DNA of 64,000 bases from the NCBI GenBank assembly GCA_934632155.1, contig CAKTXZ010000002.1:62001-126000 (forward strand). Direction: 5' to 3'. Source of the stretch: an uncultured Clostridia bacterium (lineage in GTDB: Bacteria > Bacillota > Clostridia > Christensenellales > Aristaeellaceae). The notes below the pieces were generated by a model, which ran no database searches, was not told where the DNA came from, and worked only from the letters and a program-made list of their open reading frames with translations. Below, one piece after another: positions 1-9,449 of the stretch. The position numbers were made by a program, and so were the translations under genes. Every line of letters starts with the position of its first letter. The stretch's first letter is position 1.

Positions 1-696
1 AACGAGGTCGCCCAGTCCGAGTGCGCGACGGGCAAGCCCTTTGCGCATTATTGGATGCACAACGGCTTTATCAACATCGATAACGAAAAAATGAGCAAAT
101 CCGCCGGGAATTTTTTCACCGTGCGCGATATTCTTAAGGAATACGAGGCGGAGGATGTGCGCATGTTCATGCTCTCGGCGCAGTACCGTTCGCCCATCAA
201 TTTCAGCCGTGAAATGATCGCACAGGCGCATGCGTCGCTCCAGCGCCTCTATACCGCGCGGGACAATATGGCCTTCCTGCTGCGCCACGCGCCCGAGCGC
301 GACATGACGGCGGAGGAGCAGGCGCTGCTGGGCCGCGTGCAGGAGGCGGTCGCGCGCTTTGACGGCGCAATGGACGACGACCTGAACACCGCCGACGCGA
401 TGGGCGCGCTCTTTGACATCGTGAAGGACGCGAACGTGACGCTCAACGCCCAAAGCAGCCGCGCAGCCGTGCGCGGCACGCTCGATACGCTGCAGGCGCT
501 GGCGGATGTGCTGGGGCTGCTGGAAAAGGAGTATTCTGAAAAGCTGCCCGAGGATATTCAGGCCATGGTTTCGCAGCGCGCGCAGGCGCGGAAGGAAAAG
601 GACTGGAAAAAGAGCGACATGCTGCGCGACGCCATCAAGGCGGCGGGCTATTCGATCGAGGATACGCCGCAGGGGCAGAAGGTTGCCAAGCTTTAA
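1..696 (+). CDS. cysS: Cysteinyl-tRNA synthetase, C-terminal part (5' truncated by window)
   Basis: Class I aminoacyl-tRNA synthetase that charges tRNA-Cys in the cytoplasm. The frame is open from base 1, so only the last 231 residues are present. The visible part holds the end of the Rossmann catalytic domain with the KMSKS loop (bases 88-102, residues NEKMSKSAGNFFT), followed by the helical anticodon-binding region typical of CysRS. The HIGH motif and zinc ligands lie outside the window. A GNAT gene follows 30 bp downstream on the same strand and is probably co-transcribed. Family assignment is secure; the start cannot be judged. Confidence 0.95.
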   Translation, partial: NEVAQSECATGKPFAHYWMHNGFINIDNEKMSKSAGNFFTVRDILKEYEAEDVRMFMLSAQYRSPINFSREMIAQAHASLQRLYTARDNMAFLLRHAPERDMTAEEQALLGRVQEAVARFDGAMDDDLNTADAMGALFDIVKDANVTLNAQSSRAAVRGTLDTLQALADVLGLLEKEYSEKLPEDIQAMVSQRAQARKEKDWKKSDMLRDAIKAAGYSIEDTPQGQKVAKL

Positions 697-726
697 TCCG
701 ACGCTTGATAAACGGAGGATGAGAAC

Positions 727-1863
727 ATGACGGAATATCGCCTTGCACGTCCTGAAGAAGAAAACGACATTTTGGATTTTATCAATTTTGTGTTCAGTCA
801 GGCGCATCGCCCGCATGATTTCCGTGCCCTGCTGCCCAAGGTATACGCACATCCCGGCTTTTCGCAGTATCACGTGGTGGCGGTGGAAAACGGGCGGATT
901 CGCGGCACGGTGGCGCTGCTGCCCCTGACGCTGCGGGTGAGCGGCGAGGATACGCTCAGCGTCGGCTACATCGGCTCGGTGTCCGCGCATCCCTACGATA
1001 AGGGCGCGGGACACATGAAAAAGCTGATGAACCTGACGCTGGAAAACGCGGAAAAGGCGGGCTACGACCTGCTGACGCTGGGCGGCCAGCGTCAGCGCTA
1101 CGCCTATTTCGGCTTCGAACGCGCGGAAATGCACCGCACCTTCCGCCTGCGCACGCCCAATGTACGCCATGCGCTGCGCGATGTGGACGCAAGCGCTGTA
1201 ATCATTCGCGAGATTCAGGCAGGCGACGAAGATCTGATCGCCGCCGCTTATGCGCTCAGCAGCGCGCAGGATATGACCTGCCTGCGCGACCGCGCGCGCT
1301 ATCTGGATATCATGCACAGCTGGTGCAACCGCCTCTACGCCGTGCTGGACGCTGCGACGGGCGCGTTCGAGGGCTATCTGAACGTCAGCGACGATTATAT
1401 CGCTGAAATGGCGCTGGTGCGGGAGGAGCGCCTGCCGCAGGTTCTCAAGGCGTGGCATCAGGCGCATGGCGACGTGACGGTGAACGTGCCGGCGCATCTG
1501 CCCGCGCGCGCGCGGGCGCTCAAGCGCTTTGCGGAATCCTACGAGCTGGGCGACGGCGGTATGCTTCGCCTGATGCATCCCGCGCGGGTGCTGGCCGCGG
1601 CGCTGCGGCTCAAGCACCGGCTGTATTCCCTGCCGAAGGGCCGCGTGACGGTGGAGATTGCGGGCATGGCGCGCCTTGCGCTGGCGGTGACGGCGGATGG
1701 CGTCAGCGTGGAGGAAACGGCCGATACTCCCGATTATACCCTGACCCGGCAGGAGGCGACGGCGATGTTTTTCTCGCCTTACGCCGCCGTGGAAACGACC
1801 GATCTGCCGCTGGCGGCGTGGCTGCCGCTGCCGCTGGACGTTGCCTCGCCGGACGGCTTCTGA
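727..1863 (+). CDS. GNAT-family N-acetyltransferase with C-terminal SCP2-like domain (Eis-like)
   Basis: A 378-residue predicted acetyl-CoA-dependent N-acetyltransferase. Residues 1-150 carry the GNAT fold. The pyrophosphate-binding segment reads SVSAHPYDKGAGHMKKLM, followed by GYDLLTLGG and a YFGFE strand. This is the arrangement of Eis-type enzymes, which have a second degenerate GNAT repeat and a sterol-carrier-like C-terminal domain; the last 100 or so residues fit the latter. The ATG is preceded by GGAGGATGAGAAC. It lies 30 bp after cysS with no visible promoter, so it is probably in the same transcript. The substrate is unknown; Eis homologues acetylate amines, including aminoglycosides, but nothing here indicates resistance. 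Confidence 0.85.
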   Translation: MTEYRLARPEEENDILDFINFVFSQAHRPHDFRALLPKVYAHPGFSQYHVVAVENGRIRGTVALLPLTLRVSGEDTLSVGYIGSVSAHPYDKGAGHMKKLMNLTLENAEKAGYDLLTLGGQRQRYAYFGFERAEMHRTFRLRTPNVRHALRDVDASAVIIREIQAGDEDLIAAAYALSSAQDMTCLRDRARYLDIMHSWCNRLYAVLDAATGAFEGYLNVSDDYIAEMALVREERLPQVLKAWHQAHGDVTVNVPAHLPARARALKRFAESYELGDGGMLRLMHPARVLAAALRLKHRLYSLPKGRVTVEIAGMARLALAVTADGVSVEETADTPDYTLTRQEATAMFFSPYAAVETTDLPLAAWLPLPLDVASPDGF

Positions 1864-2090
1864 TCGCCAAGGGCGTGCGTTTTGAGATTTACCCAACGGC
1901 GCGTTCAGCGTTTGCCTGCTTTTAAGCCCTGGGCGACCGTCCGTAAGCCCGTGGCCTTCACGCCTGCGGCGCAGGAAAATCCGCTTCTCGCCGCAGCCGC
2001 CTTGTGCCGGAAAATATATGCCGCCGAGCGCAGGGTTTGGGCCGTCTGCATCGTTCTATGGTTGATAAGGCTGCACACAGGAGGAAAATG

Positions 2091-2951
2091 ATGAAGAAAC
2101 TGTTGCTTTGCATGCTTGCGCTGCTGCTGCTTGTCTCTTCCGCGCAGGCGACGGTGTATGTGGACAAGGAAAAACCCGCCGATTGGCCGAAGGACGAGCA
2201 GCTGCTGCGCCTGACCGTTTTTCGAACGGGCGAGGGCGACGCCATGCTGCTGGAGGTCGACGGCAAGCGCATGATGATTGACGGCGGGCCGAACAAATAC
2301 CGCGAAAAGCTGCGCGACGCGTTGGCGGCCCGCGGCATTACCCACTTGGACGCTATCTACAGCACGCATCCGCACGACGATCATATCGACGGGCTGTACC
2401 GCCTGATGCAGTACGGCGTGACGGCGGATGAATTTATCTCCTCCTTTCCTAAGAAATTCAATAACAGCCTGCAGAAGCGGACGGTTCAGCAGGCGGACAA
2501 GATGAACATTCCCTTCCGCCGCGTTGAGGATGGGGACGAAATGACGCTGGGCGGCGCGAAGCTGACGTTCTATCAATGGTATGCCGGGAAAACCGTCGAC
2601 GCGAAGGCCCCCATGACGCGCATTGAGTATGGCGACGCGACGCTGCTGCTGACAAGCGACATCATCGGCGATACGCAGCGGCAGTTCTTACAAACGCTGC
2701 CGCCCGAGGCGCTCAAGGCGGATATCGTCAAAGCGCCGCATCATGGCCTGACGGGCTTCAAATCCGAATTCCTGACGGCGGTTGACCCCGAATTCGTTTT
2801 CATTACCAATTATGACGACGGCAGCGCCAAGAAAACCGTCAACCAGTGCGTGTATCGCAAGATTCCCTATCTGCATTCCGCGTCCGGCACCGTGATTATG
2901 GAAACCAACGGTACGGATTGGTATGTGTGGCAGCTTTACCGTCAGTTTTGA
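2091..2951 (+). CDS. Secreted metallo-beta-lactamase-fold hydrolase (ComEC/Rec2 C-domain-like)
   Basis: A 286-residue protein beginning with a signal peptide (MKKLLLCMLALLLLVSSAQA, cleavage after SAQA). The rest resembles the stand-alone MBL domain related to ComEC: a dGD-type start (FRTGEGDAMLLEVDGK), the metal motif STHPHDDHIDG (HxHxDH), a later TSDIIGD and KAPHHG. It is therefore a probable extracellular metal-dependent phosphodiesterase or nuclease-like hydrolase with unknown substrate. The reading frame stays open upstream to 2004, but AGGAGG at 2079-2084 places the start at 2088 or 2091, and 2091 has the better spacing. A strong hairpin follows at 3015-3058. Confidence 0.85.
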   Translation: MKKLLLCMLALLLLVSSAQATVYVDKEKPADWPKDEQLLRLTVFRTGEGDAMLLEVDGKRMMIDGGPNKYREKLRDALAARGITHLDAIYSTHPHDDHIDGLYRLMQYGVTADEFISSFPKKFNNSLQKRTVQQADKMNIPFRRVEDGDEMTLGGAKLTFYQWYAGKTVDAKAPMTRIEYGDATLLLTSDIIGDTQRQFLQTLPPEALKADIVKAPHHGLTGFKSEFLTAVDPEFVFITNYDDGSAKKTVNQCVYRKIPYLHSASGTVIMETNGTDWYVWQLYRQF

Positions 2952-3014
2952 TGCATGGAAAGCGGCGGGCGGGAAATTCCCGGATGAGTCGATACAGGCC
3001 GGCCGCATATCGTT

Positions 3015-3058
3015 AAAGGGGCTTTGTGGGAACGTGTGAGGTTCCTCAAAGTCCCTTT
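3015..3058. terminator. Bidirectional hairpin between the MBL gene and recG
   Basis: A near-perfect inverted repeat runs from AAAGGGGCTTTGTGGGAAC to GGTTCCTCAAAGTCCCTTT with a six-base loop; 17 of 19 positions pair if G-T is allowed. It sits between two converging genes. A-rich and T-rich flanks on either side make it usable as a terminator in both directions. Confidence 0.7.
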
Positions 3059-3100
3059 CTGCATTTTGATCATCGCTTTCCGTATAAAGCCCTCGCCGCG

Positions 3101-5104
3101 TCAATTCATGGCGACGTCGTCCATCACGCGGGCGAAAGCCGTCTTCGCGCTTTGCTCCACGACCGCCCATTCCGCTTCGTAGCCCGGAGCCCGGATGGTC
3201 TTCAGGCAGGCCGTCGTTTCCTCCAGCAGCGCCGCGTCCGCGCCCAGCGCCATGCCGGCCAGCAAGACGTCGCCGTGCTGGCGTGTGCCAAGGAAATCGC
3301 CCGGGCCGCGCAGCTCCAAATCCTTTTTGGCGATGGCGAAGCCGTCGCTTGTCTGGCAAAGCGTTTTGAGCCGTTCGTTGGGGCTGGCCATGAGGAAGCA
3401 CCAGCTTTCCTTCGCGCCGCGGCCGACGCGCCCGCGCAGCTGATGCAGCTGCGACAGGCCGAAGCGATCGGCGTTTTCAATGACCATCACCGTGGCGGCG
3501 GGCACGTTCACGCCCACCTCGATCACCGTGGTGGCGACCAGAACGTCGATTTCGCCGCGTGCAAAGCCGCCGATCACGCGCTCCTTTTCCGCCGCGTCCT
3601 GCCCGCCGAAGGTCAGCCCCAGCCGTAGCGCGGAAAGCGGGCCGGTGCATAGATCGGCGTAGGTCGCCTCGGCGCTGGCGGCGTCGACGGTCTCGCTTTC
3701 CTCCACCAGCGGGCAGACAATATAGGTCTGCCAGCCTTGCCGCGCCTGCTCGATGATGAACGCATACAGCCCGGCGCGTTTTTCCTCCGGCACGACGCGC
3801 GTGCGCACCGGCGTACGGCCGGGGGGTAATTCGTCCACAACGGATAGATCCAGATCGCCGTAAAGCACCAGCGACAGGGTGCGTGGAATGGGGGTGGCGG
3901 AAAGCACCAGCGCGTTGGGCGTTTCCTCCGCCTTGCGGGAAAGCATGCGCCGCTGGCGAACGCCGAAGCGGTGCTGCTCGTCTGTGATGGTCAGGCCGAG
4001 GTTTCGGTAGGCTACGCCTGCGGAAATCAGCGCGTGCGTGCCGATGACCGCCTGCCATTCGCCGGCGGCGATGGCGGCCAGCGCGTCGCGCCGCTCCTTG
4101 GTCTTCATGCCGCCCAGCAGCAGCCCGCACCGCACGCCCAGCGGCGCAAGCGTTTTTTGCGCGCTTTCCAGATGCTGACGCGCCAGAATTTCGGTGGGAG
4201 CCATCAACGCGCTTTGCAGCCCGGCGCGCGCGGCCAGATAGATGGCGCCAAAGGCCAGCGCCGTTTTGCCGCAGCCCACGTCGCCCTGTACCATGCGCCC
4301 CATCGCGTGCGGCGCGGCCAGATCGGCGGCAATTTCGTTCAGCACGCGTCTTTGCGCGCCGGTGGGCGGGAAGGGGAGCGAACGCCAGTATTCCTCCGCC
4401 GCGTTTGGGGCGACGGGCACGATAACGCCTTCCCTGCGTTCTCCCCGCAGCGCGGCGGCCGCCGCCTGATAGAGCAGCGTGCTTTCAAAGGCGATGCGCC
4501 GCAGCGCGATGGCCAAATGCTCGCGGCTTTCCGGAAAATGCGCTTGCCGCAGCGCGAAATTTTTTTCGCATAACTGATGCCGCATACGCAGCGGCTGGGG
4601 CAGGGTTTCGGGACAGCATTCCTCCAGCTGGGCCAGCGCCTGCCGCATCAGATCGCGCATCACCTTGGGCGGGATGCCGGCGACGGAGCGGTAAACGGGC
4701 AGAAGCCCCCTTTCCTGCACCCGCGCGGGGGAAGCCATGCGCAGCCGCCCCTGCTTGTCCTGATCGACGCGACCGTAGAGCGTCAGCTGCGTTTCGGGGG
4801 TGATTTGGTTTTTCAGCCACGGCTGGTTGAACCATACCACCGGCAGGCCGCCGCTTTCGTCGCACAGGCGCAGCGTAACGCTTGTCATGCCCTTGAAGCG
4901 GGAAAGCCGCGGCGCGGCCTTTGGAAAGCCGCAGACGCAGATCTCCGTTCCCGGCGCGGCCTGCGCCAGCGGCGTGACGACGGTGGTGTCCTGATAGCGA
5001 ACGGGCAGCGTGAGCAGAAGGTCGGCCATCGTCCGAACGCCCGCCTTCTCCAGCGCGTCCAGCCGCGCCTTGCCCAGCCCGTGAAGCGTGCTTAAAGGCT
5101 GCAT
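3101..5104 (-). CDS. recG: ATP-dependent DNA helicase RecG
   Basis: A 667-residue superfamily 2 helicase that drives branch migration and fork reversal at stalled replication forks. An N-terminal OB-fold wedge domain (LPVRYQDTTVV onward) is followed by the helicase core: Walker A GDVGCGKTALAF, a DEQH box (ITDEQHRFGV), SATPIPRTL (motif III) and the conserved C-terminal LRGRVGRGAKES and RGPGDFLGTRQHG (TRG) motifs. Length is close to that of typical RecG. The frame extends upstream to 5317, but the family start MQPLSTLHGLG and the nearby GH13 stop favour 5104. It begins 5 bp after the GH13 gene and is probably co-transcribed with it. Confidence 0.96.
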   Translation of the reverse strand: MQPLSTLHGLGKARLDALEKAGVRTMADLLLTLPVRYQDTTVVTPLAQAAPGTEICVCGFPKAAPRLSRFKGMTSVTLRLCDESGGLPVVWFNQPWLKNQITPETQLTLYGRVDQDKQGRLRMASPARVQERGLLPVYRSVAGIPPKVMRDLMRQALAQLEECCPETLPQPLRMRHQLCEKNFALRQAHFPESREHLAIALRRIAFESTLLYQAAAAALRGERREGVIVPVAPNAAEEYWRSLPFPPTGAQRRVLNEIAADLAAPHAMGRMVQGDVGCGKTALAFGAIYLAARAGLQSALMAPTEILARQHLESAQKTLAPLGVRCGLLLGGMKTKERRDALAAIAAGEWQAVIGTHALISAGVAYRNLGLTITDEQHRFGVRQRRMLSRKAEETPNALVLSATPIPRTLSLVLYGDLDLSVVDELPPGRTPVRTRVVPEEKRAGLYAFIIEQARQGWQTYIVCPLVEESETVDAASAEATYADLCTGPLSALRLGLTFGGQDAAEKERVIGGFARGEIDVLVATTVIEVGVNVPAATVMVIENADRFGLSQLHQLRGRVGRGAKESWCFLMASPNERLKTLCQTSDGFAIAKKDLELRGPGDFLGTRQHGDVLLAGMALGADAALLEETTACLKTIRAPGYEAEWAVVEQSAKTAFARVMDDVAMN

Positions 5105-5109
5105 GCTCT

Positions 5110-6855
5110 TCACCGCCTGATGACAACGGTAACGCTTTCGTTGGCCGCCGGCGCGCCGAATACGTCGCGGCCGCCCGAAATAATGCGCGTGACGATGATT
5201 GTATCGGCGTCCGGCGCGGAAACCGCCATTTCGCCCGTTTGCAGGGCGCGGCTTTCGCGGCGCGCACGCAGCAAAGTACGGATTTCGTCGTGCAGCGCCT
5301 GATCGCCGCCGTCCCAAGGGAAGGTGCCGCGGCAGAAGGGATCGGAGCCGCCCTGCAGTCCCATTTCATCCCCGTAATAGACGCATGGGATGCCGGGCAG
5401 CGCGCACAGCAGCCGCATCAGCAGAAGATACCGCCGCTTTCCCAGCGCGTACTGGGCTTCCGTCAGCCTTTGGCCGCGCCGCTGCGCCGGCGGCAGCGCT
5501 TCCCATGTGCAGCCGCACAGCGTGTTGATCGCGCGGGGCCGGTCGTGGCTGCCGGCCAGATTCATCAGCGAATAATAGAAGGGCGCGGGATAGTTTTCCC
5601 GCTGGCTTTCGATCAGGCGGCACAGCGCGGCGGCGTCGGCGCGGCCGGTCAGAAAATCGATCGCCGCGTCGCGCAGGGGATAGTTCATCACGCTGTCGAG
5701 CGTATCGCCCTGACAGTAGCAGCGCATTTCGCCATAGGCTACCTTGTGGCTCGCGTCCTCCCAGACCTCGCCCAGCACGGTTGCGTCCGGCTTTTCCGCC
5801 TTGGCCGCGCGGCGAAGGGCGCGCAGATAATCCATGGGCAGCTCATCCGCCACGTCCAGCCGCCAGCCGGCCGCGCCGCGCCCGAGCCATGTGCGCACCA
5901 CGCCCCCTTCGCCCAGGGTGAACGCGCGATAGCCGGGGTTGTCCTTATTCACGGCGGGCAGCGTATGAATGCCCCACCAGCATTTGTATACGTCCGGATA
6001 CCGCGTGAAGGTATACCATGGATAATAGGGCGATTGCGTGGATTGGCACGCGCCGACTACGGGATAGCGCCCGAAGCGGTTGAAATAGACGCTGTCCTCG
6101 CCGGTATGGCTGAATACGCCGTCCAGCAGCACGCGAATGCCCATCTCCGCAGCGTCCGCGCACAGGCGGGAGAAATCCTCGTTCGTGCCCAGCAGCGGGT
6201 CGATTTGCAGATAATCGGCGGTGTCATAACGGTGGTTGGAGCGCGCCGTAAAGATCGGGTTCAGGTAGAGAACCGTTACGCCCAAATCCCTCAGATAGGG
6301 CAGCCGCTGCCGGACGCCGTTCAGGTCGCCGCCGAAAAAATCCCGGGCGCAATTATCGTCCCCGCCCTCGGGCATGAGGAGGGGGTCGTCGCTCCAGCTT
6401 TCGTGATAATAGCATTCCGCGCGCCGGGGATGGTTTTCGCCGCTGCGCGCGAAGCGATCGGGGAAAATTTGGTACATAACGCCCGAGCGCAGGTATTCGG
6501 GCGTTTGATACGCGGGATCGTAGGTGGTAAGCTGCCACGCGCGGGGCTGCGCCGTGATATGGCCGACGCCGCCCATGCCGTCCTCCGGCCCGCCGTAGGC
6601 GATCACGTCGCCGTCGCGGCTCTCGATTCGAAAATCGTACCAGCAAAGAATCGGAATCACCGGCATGGGCACCTTGACGGCGAATAGAAAGCCGTCGCGC
6701 CGCATGGGCAGCCATTTCTCGCTGCCATCGTAAAAGCGCAGCACGGCGCTGCGCGCGCCGGGAGCCATCAGGCGCAGCGTAACGCAGGTTCGGCAGGGCG
6801 CGGCGCCCGGCGGGGTGCGGAAAAGCGGCGAACGGGAATCATGAAAAAGCAGCAT
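5110..6855 (-). CDS. GH13 alpha-glucan hydrolase (neopullulanase/cyclomaltodextrinase-like)
   Basis: A 581-residue glycoside hydrolase family 13 enzyme acting on alpha-1,4/1,6 glucans. An N-terminal beta-sandwich (residues 1-110) precedes the (beta/alpha)8 barrel. Conserved regions are DGVFSH (245-250), GWRLDVADE with nucleophile D334, GEVWE with acid/base E363, and GSHD with D438. The C-terminal domain is short. There is no signal peptide, so it should act in the cytoplasm on imported maltodextrins or cyclodextrins. It is upstream of recG with a 5-bp gap, an unusual pairing. A candidate promoter lies at 7031-7059. The exact specificity within GH13 cannot be read from sequence alone. Confidence 0.92.
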   Translation of the reverse strand: MLLFHDSRSPLFRTPPGAAPCRTCVTLRLMAPGARSAVLRFYDGSEKWLPMRRDGFLFAVKVPMPVIPILCWYDFRIESRDGDVIAYGGPEDGMGGVGHITAQPRAWQLTTYDPAYQTPEYLRSGVMYQIFPDRFARSGENHPRRAECYYHESWSDDPLLMPEGGDDNCARDFFGGDLNGVRQRLPYLRDLGVTVLYLNPIFTARSNHRYDTADYLQIDPLLGTNEDFSRLCADAAEMGIRVLLDGVFSHTGEDSVYFNRFGRYPVVGACQSTQSPYYPWYTFTRYPDVYKCWWGIHTLPAVNKDNPGYRAFTLGEGGVVRTWLGRGAAGWRLDVADELPMDYLRALRRAAKAEKPDATVLGEVWEDASHKVAYGEMRCYCQGDTLDSVMNYPLRDAAIDFLTGRADAAALCRLIESQRENYPAPFYYSLMNLAGSHDRPRAINTLCGCTWEALPPAQRRGQRLTEAQYALGKRRYLLLMRLLCALPGIPCVYYGDEMGLQGGSDPFCRGTFPWDGGDQALHDEIRTLLRARRESRALQTGEMAVSAPDADTIIVTRIISGGRDVFGAPAANESVTVVIRR

Positions 6856-7030
6856 GGCTGCGCCTCGCTTTCGGGAACATAGCAGAATCGCGGCGGAAAA
6901 GCGTCTGCGTTCTCTCGCCGGACGGGAAAAACTGACGCGCGGATTTCCTCATCCTTATGTTTTGATTGTCAGCGCAACGCTTCCAGCATCCCGCTGCCCC
7001 GGAGAAAATCGCCGCGCAGTTTTCCTCGTC

Positions 7031-7059
7031 ATTATATCATGCGGCGCGTGTCAAGGCAA
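7031..7059 (-). promoter_or_regulatory. Candidate sigma-A promoter for the GH13-recG unit
   Basis: On the minus strand a TTGCCT -35 (7054-7059) and a perfect TATAAT -10 (7031-7036) are 17 bp apart. Transcription would start near 7024, leaving an untranslated leader of about 165 nt before the GH13 start. It lies just beyond the 3' end of the transposase pseudogene. Confidence 0.5.
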
Positions 7060-7138
7060 GACAGGAATGGTTTGTCCGCGCAGCGTTCATTTGCAAAGAC
7101 GTAAGACCGAAAAAACGGAAGAACCGATAGCAAAACAT

Positions 7139-8130
7139 CTAACGCAGGGAAGGGGCTTGCCCCGAGCCGCATCGGACAATTCCAGCGCTCAAGAGCTCCC
7201 TCTGGCGCAGATTCAGTGATTTCCGGCCGAGGATGAACAGGGGAATATCGTTGCTTCGACGCAGGCATCTTTTCATCTGAAGCTGCAAGCTGTCGAGAGA
7301 ATAAAAACTCGGGTGATTGTAAAATCGTTCCTGATTGCTGCGGCGGCTGCGCTCGACTTTGGCGTTGCGCCACGGCGTTCAAGGACGAAGGGCCTGGGGA
7401 GCAATGCCGTTTTCCATACAGAACACACCCCAAGGATATATGCGCTTCGTCTTTGCAGCGTGGCAAAGCCCGCCGTCGTTGTCGGTTTGTACGATTTGCG
7501 GCGTATGGCCGAAACAGGTGATTGCGCGCCTCACAAAATCCACCGTCGAAAAGCAGCCCGGTTCCCTGTACGCATCAATGAATCGCTTCCGTCCGGCCTC
7601 CTCCATCAGGGTGTGTTGGAAAAACACCTCGTCATCCTGCCCGACGCCGCAGGCCTTTGGCGCATATTTCATCCCCATTTGCCATTTTACACCCCATTTG
7701 GCGGACGCGTCGCACTTCCCAAGGCGCGCGACTTCTTTGTTTTGCAGACTCCGTCTTCCTGCGCTATCCCAGCCTTACGAGGCTGTGGTACAAAGCTCCC
7801 GGACGCCTGCTGAGGCCCTTTTCCTCACGCGGCTTTCCATACATCGCGCATACGCTGACGTTGGGATTTCGCCGGTGCAGATTGCGAATCCACGTCAGAT
7901 TCCCCTTTGTATGCGCGTTGAGGCGCGCTCTCTTGGGCCGGTGCGATTTCGGCTCCAGCGATTCTCGCGCCCCGTCGTACCGTTCATTCCACCGCATCAG
8001 CGACGCCTTCGAGACAGGATGCCTCCGTAAACGAACTGCACGTCTTCTGGCTGCCGATACAGCCTGACTGCGTGCAATTTTTCGTTATCTCGTGCGGCAA
8101 ATACCGCTTATTCTGCGCTATATTCTTCAT
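7139..8130 (-). pseudogene. Decayed IS481-like DDE transposase
   Basis: Fragments in shifting frames on the minus strand read as one transposase of about 330 codons. They are, in order: an N-terminus MKNIAQNKRYLPHEI after an AAAGGA site; a helix-turn-helix HPVSKASLMRWNERYDG and ESLEPKSHRPK; a linker RRNPNVSVCAMYGK; and an rve/DDE core with TVDFVRRAITCFG, PQIVQTDND and TPWRNAKVERS. Between residues 15 and 50 there are at least two frameshifts. At 7379-7381 a TGA replaces the Arg codon expected in RPRTPW. The first catalytic Asp appears lost (WQMGMKY where WQMDVKY is expected). The gene is dead. No intact partner copy is in this window. Confidence 0.85.
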
Positions 8131-8332
8131 GGCGATTGATTCCTTTCGCCGGCATGGGCGGGACGACTTTATTCTACCGTTTTCAATCGCTCTTTTCGAT
8201 CTCTTACGCGCTCACTTCTGTTGCAGCGCTACAAAAAAATTCGCATTTTACGCGTTAGGGGGTAGCGCGGCGGCGGCAAGTATGTTAAAATACAATGTGG
8301 CATGCTGTTGTCGCATGCCGGAGGATGAGAAT

Positions 8333-9403
8333 ATGATGAAAAGAATGGAAAACGTATTGCGGCTGGCGCAGCTGAAGGAAAACGAGGGCGTGTTGATTCA
8401 TAAGCCGTCCAACATGTTCTACCTGAGCGGCTATACCGGCGAGGGCGTCATCGCCGCGGGCGCGGGCTTTCAGGCCATTATTACCGATTTCCGCTACATC
8501 GAGCAGGCGGAGCGCCAGGCGCCCGGCTTTGCAGTGCTGATGGTGGAAAAGGGCGTGTCTCACGCCGATCTGGCTTACCGGCTCTTCAAGGAGCATGGCT
8601 TGACCGCCGTGCGCTATGAGGACGACGAGGTGCGCGTTCGGGATTTTGAACGTTTGCAGCGGGCGATGCCCGACATGACGTTTTCGTCCCTTGACAACGC
8701 GCCGGAAACCGCGCGCCGCATCAAGGACGCGGGCGAATTGGAATGCATCGAGCGGGCGTGCGATATTTCCTGCCGCGCCTTCGACCGGCTGCTCGGCCAG
8801 ATCAAGCCGGGCATGACGGAAAAGCAATTGCAGATCATGCTGGATTTCGCCATGCTGGAAATGGGCGCCGATTCGTTGGCGTTCAGCACCATCGTGGCCA
8901 GCGGGGAAAACGGCTCGCTGCCCCACGCTATTCCGGGCGAACGCAAGGTACAGCGGGGCGAAATGATTACCTTCGATTTCGGCGCGAAGAAGGGAGGCTA
9001 TTGCGCCGACATGACGCGCACGATTTCCTTGGGCGAGCCCAAGCCCGAAATGCGCCGCATCTACGAAACCGTGCTTCGGGCGCAGGAGACCTGCGAGGCC
9101 GCGCTTGCGCCGGGCAAATGCTGCCGCGATATCGATACGCTGGCGCGCGAGATCATCGACGGCGCGGGCTATCAGGGGCGCTTCGGCCATGGCCTTGGCC
9201 ACGGCGTGGGCATCGATATCCACGAGGAGCCGCGCCTGTCGCAAACGTGCGGCGATCTGCTCGTTCCCGGCCATGTCGTAACCGTCGAGCCGGGAATCTA
9301 TGTGCCGGGTCTGGGCGGCGTGCGAATTGAAAATACCTGCGCGATCACCGAAAACGGCGCGCGCACACTGGTTCATGCACAAAAGGCGCTGCTGATCCTC
9401 TGA
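8333..9403 (+). CDS. Xaa-Pro aminopeptidase/dipeptidase, M24 family
   Basis: A 356-residue metallopeptidase that removes N-terminal residues preceding proline. A creatinase-like N-terminal domain (residues 1-125) precedes the pita-bread catalytic domain. The five metal ligands are visible: two Asp in FDFGAKKGGYCADMTRT, His in GHGLGHGVGIDIHEEP, and two Glu in VTVEPGIYVPG and VRIENT. No signal peptide is seen. The open frame extends to 8072, but GGAGG at 8320-8324 places the start at 8333. It leads a conserved clostridial cluster with efp (46 bp downstream); EF-P itself serves Pro-Pro translation, so the pairing makes functional sense. Confidence 0.92.
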   Translation: MMKRMENVLRLAQLKENEGVLIHKPSNMFYLSGYTGEGVIAAGAGFQAIITDFRYIEQAERQAPGFAVLMVEKGVSHADLAYRLFKEHGLTAVRYEDDEVRVRDFERLQRAMPDMTFSSLDNAPETARRIKDAGELECIERACDISCRAFDRLLGQIKPGMTEKQLQIMLDFAMLEMGADSLAFSTIVASGENGSLPHAIPGERKVQRGEMITFDFGAKKGGYCADMTRTISLGEPKPEMRRIYETVLRAQETCEAALAPGKCCRDIDTLAREIIDGAGYQGRFGHGLGHGVGIDIHEEPRLSQTCGDLLVPGHVVTVEPGIYVPGLGGVRIENTCAITENGARTLVHAQKALLIL

Positions 9404-9449
9404 TCGGCCCCTTATGCAACCATATACCATAAAAAATGGAGGAGTTACC

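Noticed and set aside
2004..2090. Upstream extension of the metallo-beta-lactamase-fold gene to 2004
   Set aside because: The extra 29 residues are not signal-peptide-like, and AGGAGG at 2079-2084 points to 2088/2091.
5239..6687. A long plus-strand open frame (482 codons) opposite the GH13 gene
   Set aside because: It mirrors the third-codon GC bias of the real gene on the other strand and has no domain signal. GH13 catalytic motifs fix the coding strand.
7031..7053. TTGACA with TATAAT only 12 bp apart on the minus strand near 7030-7053
   Set aside because: The spacer is too short for sigma-A. The overlapping TTGCCT with 17 bp spacing is used instead.
9414..9449. Earlier in-frame start of efp at 9414
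   Set aside because: It would add residues not present in EF-P; GGAGG precedes 9450, which gives the usual 185 residues.
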